Shown here one piece after another: positions 36,114-45,959 of a DNA stretch of 64,000 bases. This stretch comes from Epiperipatus broadwayi (Eukaryota; Onychophora; Udeonychophora; Euonychophora; Peripatidae): contig JAQFVV010006215.1 of assembly GCA_028023455.1 (NCBI GenBank), positions 1,560,580-1,624,579 on the forward strand. The letters run 5' to 3'. Below the pieces are notes generated by a model. That model was given only the letters and a program-made list of their open reading frames with translations, did no database searches and was not told the origin of the DNA. A program made the position numbers and the translations under genes. Each line of letters starts with the position of its first letter. Within the stretch, counting starts at the first letter, position 1.

Positions 36114-36629
36114 TTTTATATATTATATAAAATGTTTCCATTACAACCTGGAGCGCACAATTATAATAAATCATATATTTAGTACACATGTAAAACAAAT
36201 CATCAAACTTTAAAGATTTTTTATTATGAAAATAAAAGTATAATATTTTGGTAATTTAATATTTTAATAATTTGTCCTACTTTTTTTAAAAAAGAGTGTG
36301 CTATATTACTTTTACAGAGTATTGAGTTTACTAATTTTAACAAGACCATGAATAAATTACTTCTTATCAAAAGGTGGACATTATTTGCAAATTTATTTAA
36401 ATGTTTTTTTTTAGAAACTGATTTGTGAATTAGTGTATTATTATAGTAATAATTTTTGAATTTAGTTGTTTTATAAATGTTTAATTCTGAATAATTTTTA
36501 ATAAGATAGATTAGAAATCATTTTTCTAAGCATCGTTCTCCTCTTCTAAAGTAGTATATAAGGAACAAAAAGGTTATAAAAAGATCTGATGAAAACTGCA
36601 GGATGAAGGAAGAATTACATATAAAAATT
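36114..36629. other. AT-rich non-coding stretch
   Basis: Nothing recognised; the last seven bases, AAAAATT (36,623-36,629), may be the target duplication of the next element. Confidence 0.5.
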
Positions 36630-36894
36630 GGGTGTTTGTCTTATAGCTAAAGATGCCATTGGATGGTGCCGTTTTCACACTAAAACTATAAAATATGAGC
36701 ATTCACAGGCCGTTGATTTTAATAATTTTTCTGTGCTTTTTTGTAATGCGAAAATAAAAACAAAACAAAATCGTCTTTTTTAAATATTATTTTTTATTAA
36801 TGTATACAATTTAAATGATAATAATAAATGTAAAATAAAACCAACAAATTACAATTTGATTCGTGTTTTTTATATTGTATACTTTTTAAATTGT

Positions 36895-37010
36895 GTTACG
36901 GCTTTTTTTTTTTATCAATTTTCTATCGGATATTTTTTTACTTGTATTACAGCTTTTTTTTTTATCAATTTTCTATCGGATATTTTTTTACTTGTGTTAC
37001 GACTTTTTTT
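36895..37010. repeat. Two-copy direct repeat, about 59-bp unit
   Basis: Two head-to-tail units, each T-rich and containing ATCAATTTTCTATCGGATAT then TTTACTTGTRTTACRRC. They lie inside the long-TIR element. Confidence 0.85.
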
Positions 37011-37060
37011 GTTGTTGTTTAATTAAAAAATAATAATCGTAATAAAAGTAAAAGTTGTAA

Positions 37061-37140
37061 TGGTTAGATTTAGGGTTAGTTTTAGGGTTAGTTTAGGGTT
37101 AGGTTTAGGGTTAGGTTTAGGGTTAGTTTTAGGGTTAGTG
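37061..37140 (+). repeat. Interstitial telomere-like repeat tract
   Basis: Six successive variants of TTTAGGGTTAG(K), each 11-13 bp, forming a TTAGGG/TTTAGGG-type mixture. It lies inside the long-TIR element rather than at a chromosome end, so it is interstitial. Confidence 0.9.
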
Positions 37141-37855
37141 TTCTGTTTGTTTGTAATGCTAAAATAAAAAAATTCAAAATCGTAAGTGTACTCGGACAGA
37201 AGAAAAAACTCAAACTTTTTTAAACAACAACAAACACATACAAATGTCTTCCTTACTTATTAAACATGTTTATAATATTTGCTTTTTATTAAATTTACAA
37301 AAAAACCTGTATATTTGGACTTTTCTTACTGGATATTTTTTTCGTACCGCTCTTTTTTACTTCAAAAATATACAGACGGTAGAATCTTCTTTGTCTCGTG
37401 GAATGTTACTAACAGTACGTTACTTGATATGTTACCTAATTGCAACTCAATAAAAACATAGATATTTAACATTTACCCAAATAAAAGTTCAATACAGTAC
37501 GTTGTAAAAAGTCGTATAATTATTGTTTTAAAAAATCTAAACATTTCAATAGTTTAAAATAAAAAAAAATCCAATGAAAACAACATTTCAATACAATTCA
37601 AATACAAACTCTCTCATCAAGCCGTAATTATTTTATAAACTGTGTGAATTCGGAAAATGTAATTGCTGCTTAGTGACATACATGCTGTACTGTGACGCGA
37701 CATAGCAGCCTGCATTCTGTAGCACAACAAAAAAGTTGTATTATAGAAAATGCGGTTCGAACGTGTTGGCCGCGAAAACAGCATTTTTATGTGTTTTAGC
37801 ACGAAAACCACACCATAGAATGGCGTCTTTAGCTATAAGATGAGTACCAAAAATT

Positions 37856-38959
37856 GTATTAGAATGTATATGAGATTTATAAAAAAGTAATATATATGAA
37901 TATATGAAGAAATGCAAAAAAAAGTAAAGGTGAAGATATAAAAATAATATTTTTAAATTACTATGAGGGAGGAGTAGGGGGGGTTCTTTTATATGTAAAA
38001 TGAATCTAGGGTATTCAAAATATTCTAAAGAAAAAGTCTTTTTGCCATTTTATCTAAGACAGCAAATACCACTTTATCATTAAATAATATTTACGCTCTT
38101 TACAGTTTAGTGTAATAGGAGAGTGACAAAATTAAGAGCTAATGGTTTCTGATTTTTATATGTTGTCATGGGATTTAACAGCTACTAAACTAGTTTATCA
38201 ATTTGTTATTTCAATGGCATAATGTTAGATATTTAAAAAAACATTGTATATATCGATAGAAAGCTGACAATTAGTAGATATAAAATTAATCCAGTATTAA
38301 ATTTAAAAATTATAATATCATTTATTTAATAATAACCCAGCTTTCTCATTATTATGCTTCATATAAATAATCTTCCCTATTTTTTTTATAAATTAAAGAA
38401 CAGAATAAAAAAAGTTGGATTACAATCAAAAACAAGAAAAATTATAATTTTGAGCAGGTAATTTTAAAATTGATGCTAAAGATATAGATAGTGTCAATAG
38501 TTAATACTTTCTTGCTTAATCTACTACAATAAAGGATTCATCAATAGTCAAGAATTTCATTAGAGATTAATAGTGCATATAAATAGTTGAAAAAAAATCT
38601 TTAGATAAAGATAAATACTGTATCTTTAAGACAATAATCATAATTGTTTAAATTATGTTATTTCCTGTTATTGTTTAAGAATATGAAGTTAAACAGTGGG
38701 GGGGGGGTATAAAAACAGTGACACTTTTAAGCTATGCAGCTGGCAAAGAGAACATGTTTTATTTCAGTAATATTATAAGATGATCAAAGTTTTTAGAAAC
38801 ATGGATAATACACTCAGAAAGATTGATGGAAAAGTAAGAAATGGTAGTAGAATGACAAACTGCATAGTATAATGTACAAGGATTACAGCACAACTGTCAT
38901 TTTTGGTATTCAAACTTCTTGAGATCTCATAGGTAATAATCTAATAAGAACATTAGTAA
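37856..38959. other. AT-rich non-coding stretch with a G homopolymer
   Basis: A run of about 10 G residues lies at 38,698-38,707. No gene or repeat copy was recognised. Confidence 0.5.
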
Positions 38960-38989
38960 TCAATAGTATGACAGATGTTAGTTCTTAAA

Positions 38990-39085
38990 AAATCCTTGCC
39001 CAGTGCTGTCTTACCAAAATATCCTCAGATTAGTTTATAGTTTATGGCTTTCATCATTGAGGAATTTTGGGATTTTTAAACACTA
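38990..39085 (+). repeat. Fragment of foldback family A arm
   Basis: CCAGTGCTGTCTTACC, ATATCCTCAGATTAGTTTATAG, TTTATGGCTTTCATCATTGAGGAA and CATTTGGATCTTG follow the order of the family A inner arm (compare 6075-6130), but with many substitutions and without the ends. Confidence 0.5.
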
Positions 39086-39289
39086 CATTTGGATCTTGTA
39101 CCATTCCTCTACTTTTCTGTTATACTATAAGACTGACAGTCCAATTTGAAAAAATTCTGTAAATTATTTCAATACAAGGCAATTTGTTTGTATAGTTATA
39201 TAGATCTGAATACAAATAAGTTTTTACATATTATTGTGACTTCAGTTTAGAATACCTATTTGTTTTTTTTGGTATATTTTTTTGTAAAA

Positions 39290-39840
39290 TTTTGTAATAA
39301 TCTAAGTTAGAATACATTTTTAAAATTGAGATTTAATATTAAATTCAATAGAATTGGTTCAAATTTGGTACATAAGTATGAAATACCAGGCAAAGCAATA
39401 TGGGACTCGAATATTTTAGGTAGGTGACTAATTTTTTAGATATGGAATCGAGAGCAGGAAAATTTTAATATATTTAAAAATTGTTCTTAAATCTTTAATA
39501 TATTTTTAAGTAAAGCTCACAGAAAAGTGCTATAGAGATTTTTTTCCCTTCAATTTAAAGTTATAGTAACATTTTAAAATTGAGATGTAATAGTTTTAAA
39601 TTCAATATAATTTGTTTTAATTTTGAATATTCTTTTTTAAATGTCTATCAAAGTGTTAGGGCACAATAATATTTTATGTAGATGACTTAGTTTCATAGAT
39701 ATCGAAGAATTGTTAGAGCAGAAGTTGAACTCTGATAATGCGCTAGTACTTAAAGATAAATCTCCATGCACTCACAAATCAGTAATGAAGCAGTCAGTGT
39801 GTATGCACATACCGAGCTTCATGATATTTGTTTAAAGATA
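39290..39840. repeat. Two diverged repeat units related to 43,711-43,890
   Basis: The segments at 39,315-39,480 and 39,570-39,720 share AAAATTGAGATNTAATANT, TTAAATTCAATANAAT, ATATTTTANGTAGRTGACT and ATAGATATNGAA in direct orientation. The end at 39,715-39,775 (GAAGTTGAACTCTGATAATG, TAAATCTCCATGCA) is the reverse complement of the block at 43,725-43,775. The family is unnamed and old. Confidence 0.5.
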
Positions 39841-40486
39841 ATATAAATCTAAGGTGATGGATCAAATAGCTAATTTTTCATTTTTTGTTAGAAAATAATA
39901 CAGATGTATGTGGGTGGGTGATTGAATGATAGGGCATGTATATATATTGTTTTTGTTGAACTAGATTTCAGTTATATATATTTGGAAAAGAAAGTATATT
40001 TTCTTTGTCTTGTATGTTTTTCCTAAAAAAAAAGAAATGGGAAAAAAATTAAGTTGACTCATTCTGTTTTGCAAGTAACAGATTTTTACTAATTGATAGC
40101 CAAACCTTTAGTGAAAGGCAGGAATTTATGGGTCTATGTTGAAACATTTGGAAAAGTACAGTTGCATTTGGACACTAATTATTTCTAGTCTTTAGGGGGG
40201 CAGTTAAAATTTTCTTACTTTAATTTAATCTTGATAAGATTTTGCAGACTATTGTAAATTAAGAATCAGTCGACCAGTATATTTTTATTTCTGACAAAAG
40301 TTGAGTCTGGAGAATCACTTGAGATATTTTTGTTAAAAGGAAAAATAAGAGTAAACAAAGTCTAGACATGATTTTTGGTTTTGCTGAATAAAGTTTTTTT
40401 TTTAAGTTACAGGCTTATAAATACTGGGTTATTTTTCTAGAAAGTGACTCTCTAATGTACCGTTGAATGTAAGCTAATGTCACAGA

Positions 40487-40738
40487 TCATAAATTTCTGA
40501 GTAGCACAAGTTTTGCCTTCCTCTCAGAGTGATCTCCAAAAGAAGATAGTGCATCATTGAAGAAGTAGAAACCTACTGATTCCATGTTGCTGCTGCCAAG
40601 AAAAGGGAGAATATGCCAACTTTGAATCCAGTCCATCCTGTGTCCAGTAAACCAAGAGTCAGCCCAGAAATAAGTATTAACTAGTGAGAAGACAGTTGCC
40701 TCACCAATGTAATCATCAAACAGTGCAAGTATGAACTT
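40487..40738 (-). pseudogene. 83-codon coding-like open frame, no start codon, unknown family
   Basis: On the minus strand the stretch from 40,738 to the TGA at 40,487-40,489 is open for 83 codons. Its composition is balanced, with five Trp, three His and many Asp and Gly. It begins KFILALFDDYIGEATVFS, passes through MDWIQSWHILPFLGSS and ends ERKAKLVLLRNL. A stop precedes it immediately, and AAAAG at the 5' edge could be a splice acceptor. Flanking DNA is far more AT-rich. It might be a terminal exon, a fossil of a mobile-element gene, or the antisense of one: the plus strand has five stops but is also protein-like between them. I do not recognise the family. Confidence 0.4.
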
Positions 40739-40739
40739 T

Positions 40740-41879
40740 TAATCTTTAAAAAAAATAATTAAAATGCCGTCTATAAAAACTCTAGAATATCTAAATTTAA
40801 ATTTCTCAGTTCATAACTGCTCAGTAAAAGATTAACCCAAAGGAGGATGTAGTTTAAAAGGACAGTGATATATATATATATATGAAATAGTAATTCTTTT
40901 ATAGCAAGTCAATCTATGTCATAACTTATTTTTCTAATTATTAATGGTACAAAATTTTAATTTCTAATTATTAATGGAACAAAAGTCTATAAATTTTATA
41001 AATACCACTTTTTATTATTTATTTTGAAATATGCCACGTATATTTTCTTGAGTTATAAAAGTATATACTTTATTGATTAATTTTATCTATGCCAACCCTA
41101 TTGGACAAATGATATTTTTACTGTTAAATCAATTTATGCATAAATTTGTTTGTTTTGTCTCCAATCTTAAAGGGGAGAATAATAATTATTTTATAACTTT
41201 AAAGTAACAAATGCAAACTTGAACTTCTTAAATCATTTGTCCAAATTCTTGTTAGTTAAAAATGTCATTTATTTCTTTAAAAAAAAAAGAGAAAATCAAA
41301 TATCTGAATTTAAACTCGCAATCTACTCGTATAAAATTAAGAATAAATTAGTGCTAGAATCATTATCTATTTAATTTATATTTGCTTGAGATTCTTTCTG
41401 ACAATTAAATGAAATAATATATATATATGCATTTATTTATGTGATAAAAAAATATCATGTTTCTTTTCTGAAAGGTAAAATGGGCAACATTATTTATTAT
41501 GAAAGTATGTATTCATCTCACTATATATATATATATTTAATGGTGCATACATTTAGGGGAAAAGTAATCACACAGCAGTCGTATCTTATTGCCTCCTTAG
41601 CAATTTACGATGATAATTTGTAATTAAGCTTTATATTTAAGCTCATGGGTGTTTTATAGCCCATAAAATATGGTTATCTTAATTTTCACATGATTACTTG
41701 TTTTATTAAATTTTAAATACAGGCTTAAGAAAATATCTATACAAATATGAGTTAATGCCTTTTGGGGCAAATATATCAGTGTTGCTTGGTAGAATAATCT
41801 GTGCCTATGTGCTTTTAATAATCAAAATATGTCAAGTGATGCTATGTGAGCTGCCAGACAGATATTTTACTGGACCTGG
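40740..41879. other. AT-rich non-coding stretch
   Basis: Nothing recognised. Two direct copies of TTTCTAATTATTAATGG occur near 40,931 and 40,961. Confidence 0.5.
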
Positions 41880-42135
41880 AGATAGCTGTGTTTTGAGCTG
41901 ATAAATAGATACTCTATGATGATAGGGGTTCATGGCCCATGCTCCAGTTCTTACACATGCCACACCGATGGCAGATGTGTCTTCATAGGAACATATCTAT
42001 ATATTTTATTACTCGACAATGGAGATTGGCCTATCTAGCCAATGCCAATAATAATATAGCTGGCACAGGATTCAAACCCAGATACCACTGTTTTCTGTAA
42101 TTAGAGTTCTTGATCATGCCTGTTAGTAATGTGTG
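41880..42135 (-). mobile_element. Possible tRNA-related SINE of a third type
   Basis: On the minus strand: GGCATGATCAAGAACTCTAA, then about 30 bases, then GGGTTTGAATCCTG, which fits a B box. A further GC-richer body follows (GGCATTGGCTAGATAGGCC, GACACATCTGCCATCGGTG). A-box agreement is poor, and no A tail or target duplication was identified. No second copy is in the window. It could instead be unique conserved DNA. Confidence 0.4.
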
Positions 42136-42351
42136 GGATAGATATACCATATTTATAATCTAATTGTTAATAATAAAGGGAGCTAGAATTATGCTTTGTT
42201 CCATAACTCCTTCTGGGAATACTAAAAGTAAATATAATAATAAAAAATACTTAGCTTCCCCTACGTATGTGTACACACATCAATTTGTTATATATATATT
42301 TCTGGCCTCTAATTTAATATAACCAAGTATTGTGTTTACTCTTGACAATTG

Positions 42352-42840
42352 GCATATTAATTTTCTAGTGGCATATTTCTTGATCAAATATTATCATTAT
42401 CAACATATAATTTTTTGTGTAATGCTCATACACGAATAGCACTGATATCTAAATATTGTTGTTGTTGTTGTTAACTTCTAGTTTATTTATAATGCTCATA
42501 CACAAATCATACTAATACACAAATATTATTGTCATTGTAACCTATAGTTTCTTTGTAAATGCTCGTGCATGTATCGTACTGATACCTAAATATTATGATC
42601 ATCATTAACTGCTAGTTTATTCGTAATGCCCAGTATCATACTGATTCATAACTGTTATCATTATTAACATATGATTTCTTTGTAATACTCATACACTTAT
42701 CATACCGATACATAAATACTGTTATGATTATCATAATACTGATATTTAAATTTTGTTGTAATTATTATTTCTGGTTCACTTGTATTGCCCATACATGGAT
42801 CATAATAAGATCCAAACATGATTATTATTATTTCTATCTT
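42352..42840 (+). repeat. Minisatellite, about 60-70-bp units, six to seven diverged copies
   Basis: Units start near 42,421, 42,491, 42,558, 42,624, 42,683 and 42,783. Each has TAATGCTCATACAC, ATCATACTGATACNTAAATATT, a (GTT)- or (ATT)-rich spacer and AACNTCTAGTTTNTTTG. A degraded leading unit extends to about 42,352. Confidence 0.8.
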
Positions 42841-43009
42841 TTATTGTATTTGTTGTGAATAAATTATGTACATTTATGGTTATACATTTGTCATATCTTT
42901 TCCTGGTTCACCACATCCACCCAACTGTATCCACAACTTAATTAAATAATTTATGTGTATATTCAAAACCTATGAAATATATAAAAATAGTATTCTAAGC
43001 TGTATCAAA

Positions 43010-43290
43010 GTATTAGGTTGTGATGGGGCTGGTGAGTATGTTAAATTAATTTAATGCATGACTGTGGGTGAGTTTGAGTCTGTAGAGTCCTTGTTTTACC
43101 CTGATCACTGGGACCGAGGGACAACGATTATCATTAGTAGCATCAGAAGTGTTGGTCAGATAGTGGAGGTTTTGGAGCACTGGTAAATAGGTTATAGCTT
43201 AGTACTGCTCCGCAACTACCATATCCCAAACATGCTGGGTTTGAAGTACTTTTGCTAGGTCTCTGAATCTTGGTGGCTGATCACACGATT
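43010..43290 (+). other. GC-richer island with a 42-codon open frame
   Basis: Composition is much less AT-rich than the flanks. A plus-strand frame at 43,058-43,186 reads MTVGEFESVESLFYPDHWDR and onward to VEVLEHW. It is short but protein-like. The rest (TACTGCTCCGCAACTACC, GTCTCTGAATCTTGGTGGC) has no frame. It could be an exon relic or an unrecognised SINE; no second copy is in the window. Confidence 0.3.
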
Positions 43291-43296
43291 CTGACC

Positions 43297-43710
43297 ATTA
43301 CGGTAAGAGTTTAAAAAACTTAAGTGAATCATTTAACTTTAGAGTGCATTTCTATAAATACTCCAACTTTCATTGAGCATGCTAAATCACGGCTTGAGTC
43401 TATTGTGTGCTTGATGTTATAATCAAATTTTGAATTGTACAAATCTATTTAACATATTGCAGAAGAAAGACAGTGTCTCATTTTTACATTTATAAGTCAT
43501 GTTTGTCACATCATGGTGGTTAAAAATGAGACAGCGTCTTTCTCCTGCGATAGGTTAAACAGATTTGTACAATTCAAAATTTGATTATAACATTAGGCAC
43601 ACAATAGACTCAAGCCCTGATTTAGCATGGTCAGTGAAAGTTGGTTTATTTATAGAAATGCACACTAAACTTAAGTGATTTGCTTAAGTTTTTTAAACTC
43701 TTACTGTCAT
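43297..43710. mobile_element. Foldback family C, complete copy
   Basis: The left arm, 43,304-43,482, begins TAAGAGTTTAAAAAACTTAA. It includes GACTCAAGCC (inverted), CAAATTTTGAATTGTAC and AGACRSTGTCTCATTTTTA. The right arm (about 43,518-43,708) repeats these in reverse. The loop is only about 35 bp, so nearly the whole element can form one hairpin. No coding capacity. A right half-copy lies at 1293-1415. Confidence 0.8.
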
Positions 43711-43890
43711 GTGAATACACGGAGATTTAAAATATTTAAAGTAATAGCACATTATCAGAGTTCGACTTCCAATCTAACAATTTTTTAAGATTTTCAGCAC
43801 TTTATAATAATAGATATGGAAGAGTGGAATTTTGATATCAAATTTTAAAAATGTTCTTAGAAATTTAATATGTTTTAAGTAATATGCACA
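43711..43890. repeat. Tail next to foldback C, shared with Tigger-like subterminal region
   Basis: GTAATAGCACATTATCAGAG, TTCGACTTCC and TTTTCAGCACTTTATAATAATAG align with the inner part of the Tigger-like copies (for example 35,640-35,800 inverted). The continuation to 43,890 aligns with 39,440-39,520. The same tail follows the half-copy of foldback C at 1416-1490. Confidence 0.55.
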
Positions 43891-44367
43891 ATTTTCTTGG
43901 TTTTATTTAAGTTAAAATAAGAAAATTAGTTTACAATAATTCTATTTAAATATTGGACTACTTCCATCATCTAATATGTCTTTAGAAAAATTTAACTTTA
44001 TTTAAATATTCCAAATACATTCGACTGTTATTAATAGCACACAGGTTAGTATACATTCAATACTCATATTAGATTATGGAAATAGTTCAATATATAAATA
44101 CAATTAAAACACCATCATTACAAATCTTCAGGAAAATACTAACAATCGTTTTGTTAAGATTTTTTTAAAAAAAAAAATTTCAAATAAAGAGAAAAAATGT
44201 CAAACAATTTTCAACAGAAAAATAAATTACTTAATGCTTTATTATTCATATATAAATAATTATGTTCACTTACTAAATATGATAGCTACATAAGGGATGT
44301 ACATATTAATTTATAGCACAATTATCTATTGACATATTAAATCATCTATGTTCTTTATTACTATTGT

Positions 44368-44536
44368 ACAATGCTTTTTTTACAACCCACTATGACAGTT
44401 TTTATTGTTCTAACAATCTTCTTCAGAACTATAACTTCTACTTATATTTCCAACCCTTAAGTAAAAGTTATAGTTCTGAAGAAGATTGTGGGGGCAATTG
44501 AAACTGTCATAGTGGGTTGTAAAAAGATGCATTGTA
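44368..44536. mobile_element. Foldback family D, 169 bp
   Basis: The left end ACAATGCTTTTTTTACAACC and the middle block ACAATCTTCTTCAGAACTATAAC are answered by GTTATAGTTCTGAAGAAGATTGT and GGGTTGTAAAAAGATGCATTGT. The arms are about 75 bp and the loop about 18 bp. No TA-flanked end was confirmed. Typical of a MITE. Confidence 0.8.
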
Positions 44537-44592
44537 AAACAGAAATGATTTAATATTATATGGATTTGCCATTGCAATAAGAAAGACAAAGT

Positions 44593-44696
44593 TATATATA
44601 TATCAGTTATAAGTGGGAAGTTGATTTAAAGTATACACATAGTTTTACATTTTTATTTACTTCGCCAATGCTAAAAAGTTAAAAGTAATATAGATA
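44593..44696 (+). repeat. 104-bp direct repeat, left copy
   Basis: A block from TATATCAGTTATAAGTGGGA to AAAGTAATATAGATA that recurs at 45,371-45,473 with one 2-bp difference (TATACACATAG versus TATAACATAG) apart from the AT run. The pair brackets the palindromic region. Confidence 0.9.
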
Positions 44697-44982
44697 ACTA
44701 CCTCTTTCATTTTGCTCACCTCCAGATCAGCTGATTTCAAGCTGGTTTGATTTCGTCAGTGGAAGGATAGAGCTATAGAAACTAGGTCTAAAGACTGACT
44801 CTCAAGCGTTTATGCAAATTGTTTATATCAGTTTGCAAGCGTGAATTTTTCAGACCGGTAAAGTCTTCAAACTCAGCCTAGCAAGCTAGATATCTATATG
44901 GGTCTGATCTCAGTTCAGTTTCACCACATAGTCAAAGTCTCTGCAATATATATTATTGCAAGAAAATTTTAAAGGTACATTT
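44697..44982 (+). repeat. Partial unit beside the long palindrome
   Basis: Opens with ACTACCTCTTTCATTTTGCT, then CACCTCCAGATCAGC and TGATTTCAAGC. This 46-bp module recurs at 45,146-45,191 and inverted at 45,192-45,237. It then continues with otherwise unique, GC-richer DNA (GGTTTGATTTCGTCAGTGG, AGCCTAGCAAGCTAGATATC). With the palindrome it suggests a repeated unit of about 418 bp joined head to tail and then head to head. Confidence 0.65.
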
Positions 44983-45370
44983 ATGAAAAATAAAAACAAG
45001 TTAGTCACGTAATCTGCTATCACTTATTATTTATGATCAATAGATGGCGTCTTTACCAAAACCGCCGAAACAAGTGTAAAATATTTTTACATAAACGCAA
45101 AAGGAGTCAGAATTAACTACCTCTTTCATTTTGCTCACCTCCAGATACTACCTCTTTCATTTTGCTCACCTCCAGATCAGCTGATTTCAAGCTTGAAATC
45201 AGCTGATCTGGAGGTGAGCAAAATGAAAGAGGTAGTTAATTCTGACTCCTTTTGCGTTTATGTAAAAATATTTTACACTTGTTTCGGCGGTTTTGGTAAA
45301 GACGCCATCTATTGATCATAAATAACAAGTGATAGCAGGTTACGTGACTAACTTGTTTTTATTTTTCATA
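44983..45370. repeat. 388-bp near-perfect palindrome
   Basis: The symmetry centre lies between 45,191 and 45,192, within GATTTCAAGCTTGAAATC. The right arm (45,192-45,370) is the reverse complement of the left arm (44,983-45,191) almost throughout. The left arm is about 30 bp longer because ACTACCTCTTTCATTTTGCT plus CACCTCCAGAT is present twice (45,115-45,145 and 45,146-45,176). There is no spacer at the centre. No coding capacity. Confidence 0.92.
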
Positions 45371-45473
45371 TATATATATATCAGTTATAAGTGGGAAGTT
45401 GATTTAAAGTATAACATAGTTTTACATTTTTATTTACTTCGCCAATGCTAAAAAGTTAAAAGTAATATAGATA
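45371..45473 (+). repeat. Direct repeat (103 bp), right copy
   Basis: Second copy of the block at 44,593-44,696; see that entry. Near-identity implies recent origin, either by duplication of the flank or as part of a larger repeated unit. Confidence 0.9.
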
Positions 45474-45484
45474 ATATATATATA

Positions 45485-45721
45485 TTAAATGCTTTTATTT
45501 ACCATACCCTAAAAAGAAAAATTATAATTGTTTCTTCAATCATAATTGGGGTTTTTAGATTAAGCTTGAAATGAAATCATGGATGGTCCAGAAATGTCTG
45601 ACTTAATTAACGTCTGGATCTTCCATGCTTTTATTTCAAATTAAATCTAAAACTTTTATTGTGGTTGAAAAAACAATTTTTATTTTTATTTTTAGGGCAT
45701 GGTAAATAAATGCATTTAATA
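45485..45721. mobile_element. MITE with full-length inverted arms flanked by TA
   Basis: TA then TTAAATGCTTTTATTTACCA on the left, and its inverse TGGTAAATAAATGCATTTAA then TA on the right. The arms are about 105 bp and continue with CCCTAAAAA, AATTGTTTYTTCAA and TTTAGATT. A short loop (about CTGACTTAATTAACG) separates them. The TA at each edge suits a Tc1/mariner-type target. No coding capacity. Confidence 0.82.
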
Positions 45722-45959
45722 CATAAAAAAGTAATAACTTTAGGCATCTTTATTATTTGACCAGAATTGGTGTTAAACTAATAAAACATCACCTGACATA
45801 CAAAAGATCACATGATATTTGCTTACACATTTTGATATCAATTTCTTTCCAATCTTATTGTACTTATCCCATCTAGTGTAAGCTTTAGAAATGTTTGGAT
45901 GATAGATAATAGTGCTTAATAAAGCCTTAACTAGTTCTGTCTTATCCAATTATCCCCAA

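Larger units (their letters stand above)
36630..37848. mobile_element. 1.2-kb long-TIR DNA element carrying telomere-like repeats
   Basis: The left end GGGTGTTTGTC and the right end (reverse complement) GGTACTCATC both continue with TTATAGCTAAAG. Then come GATGCCATTGGATGG versus GACGCCATTCTATGG, GGTGCCGTTTTC versus GGTGTGGTTTTC, and CTAAAAC. The imperfect inverted repeats run about 80 bp. AAAAATT at 36,623-36,629 and 37,849-37,855 is a candidate 7-bp target duplication. The interior holds a twofold direct repeat (36,895-37,010) and the telomere-like tract (37,061-37,140). It also holds two direct copies of TTTGTAATGCKAAAATAAAAA (about 36,739 and 37,148). No transposase frame is present. The superfamily is unassigned; long TIRs would suit a MULE-like or other cut-and-paste family. 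Confidence 0.65.

Noticed and set aside
37617-37811. 64-codon minus-strand frame in the long-TIR element
   Set aside because: It overlaps the right terminal inverted repeat and shows no transposase motif.
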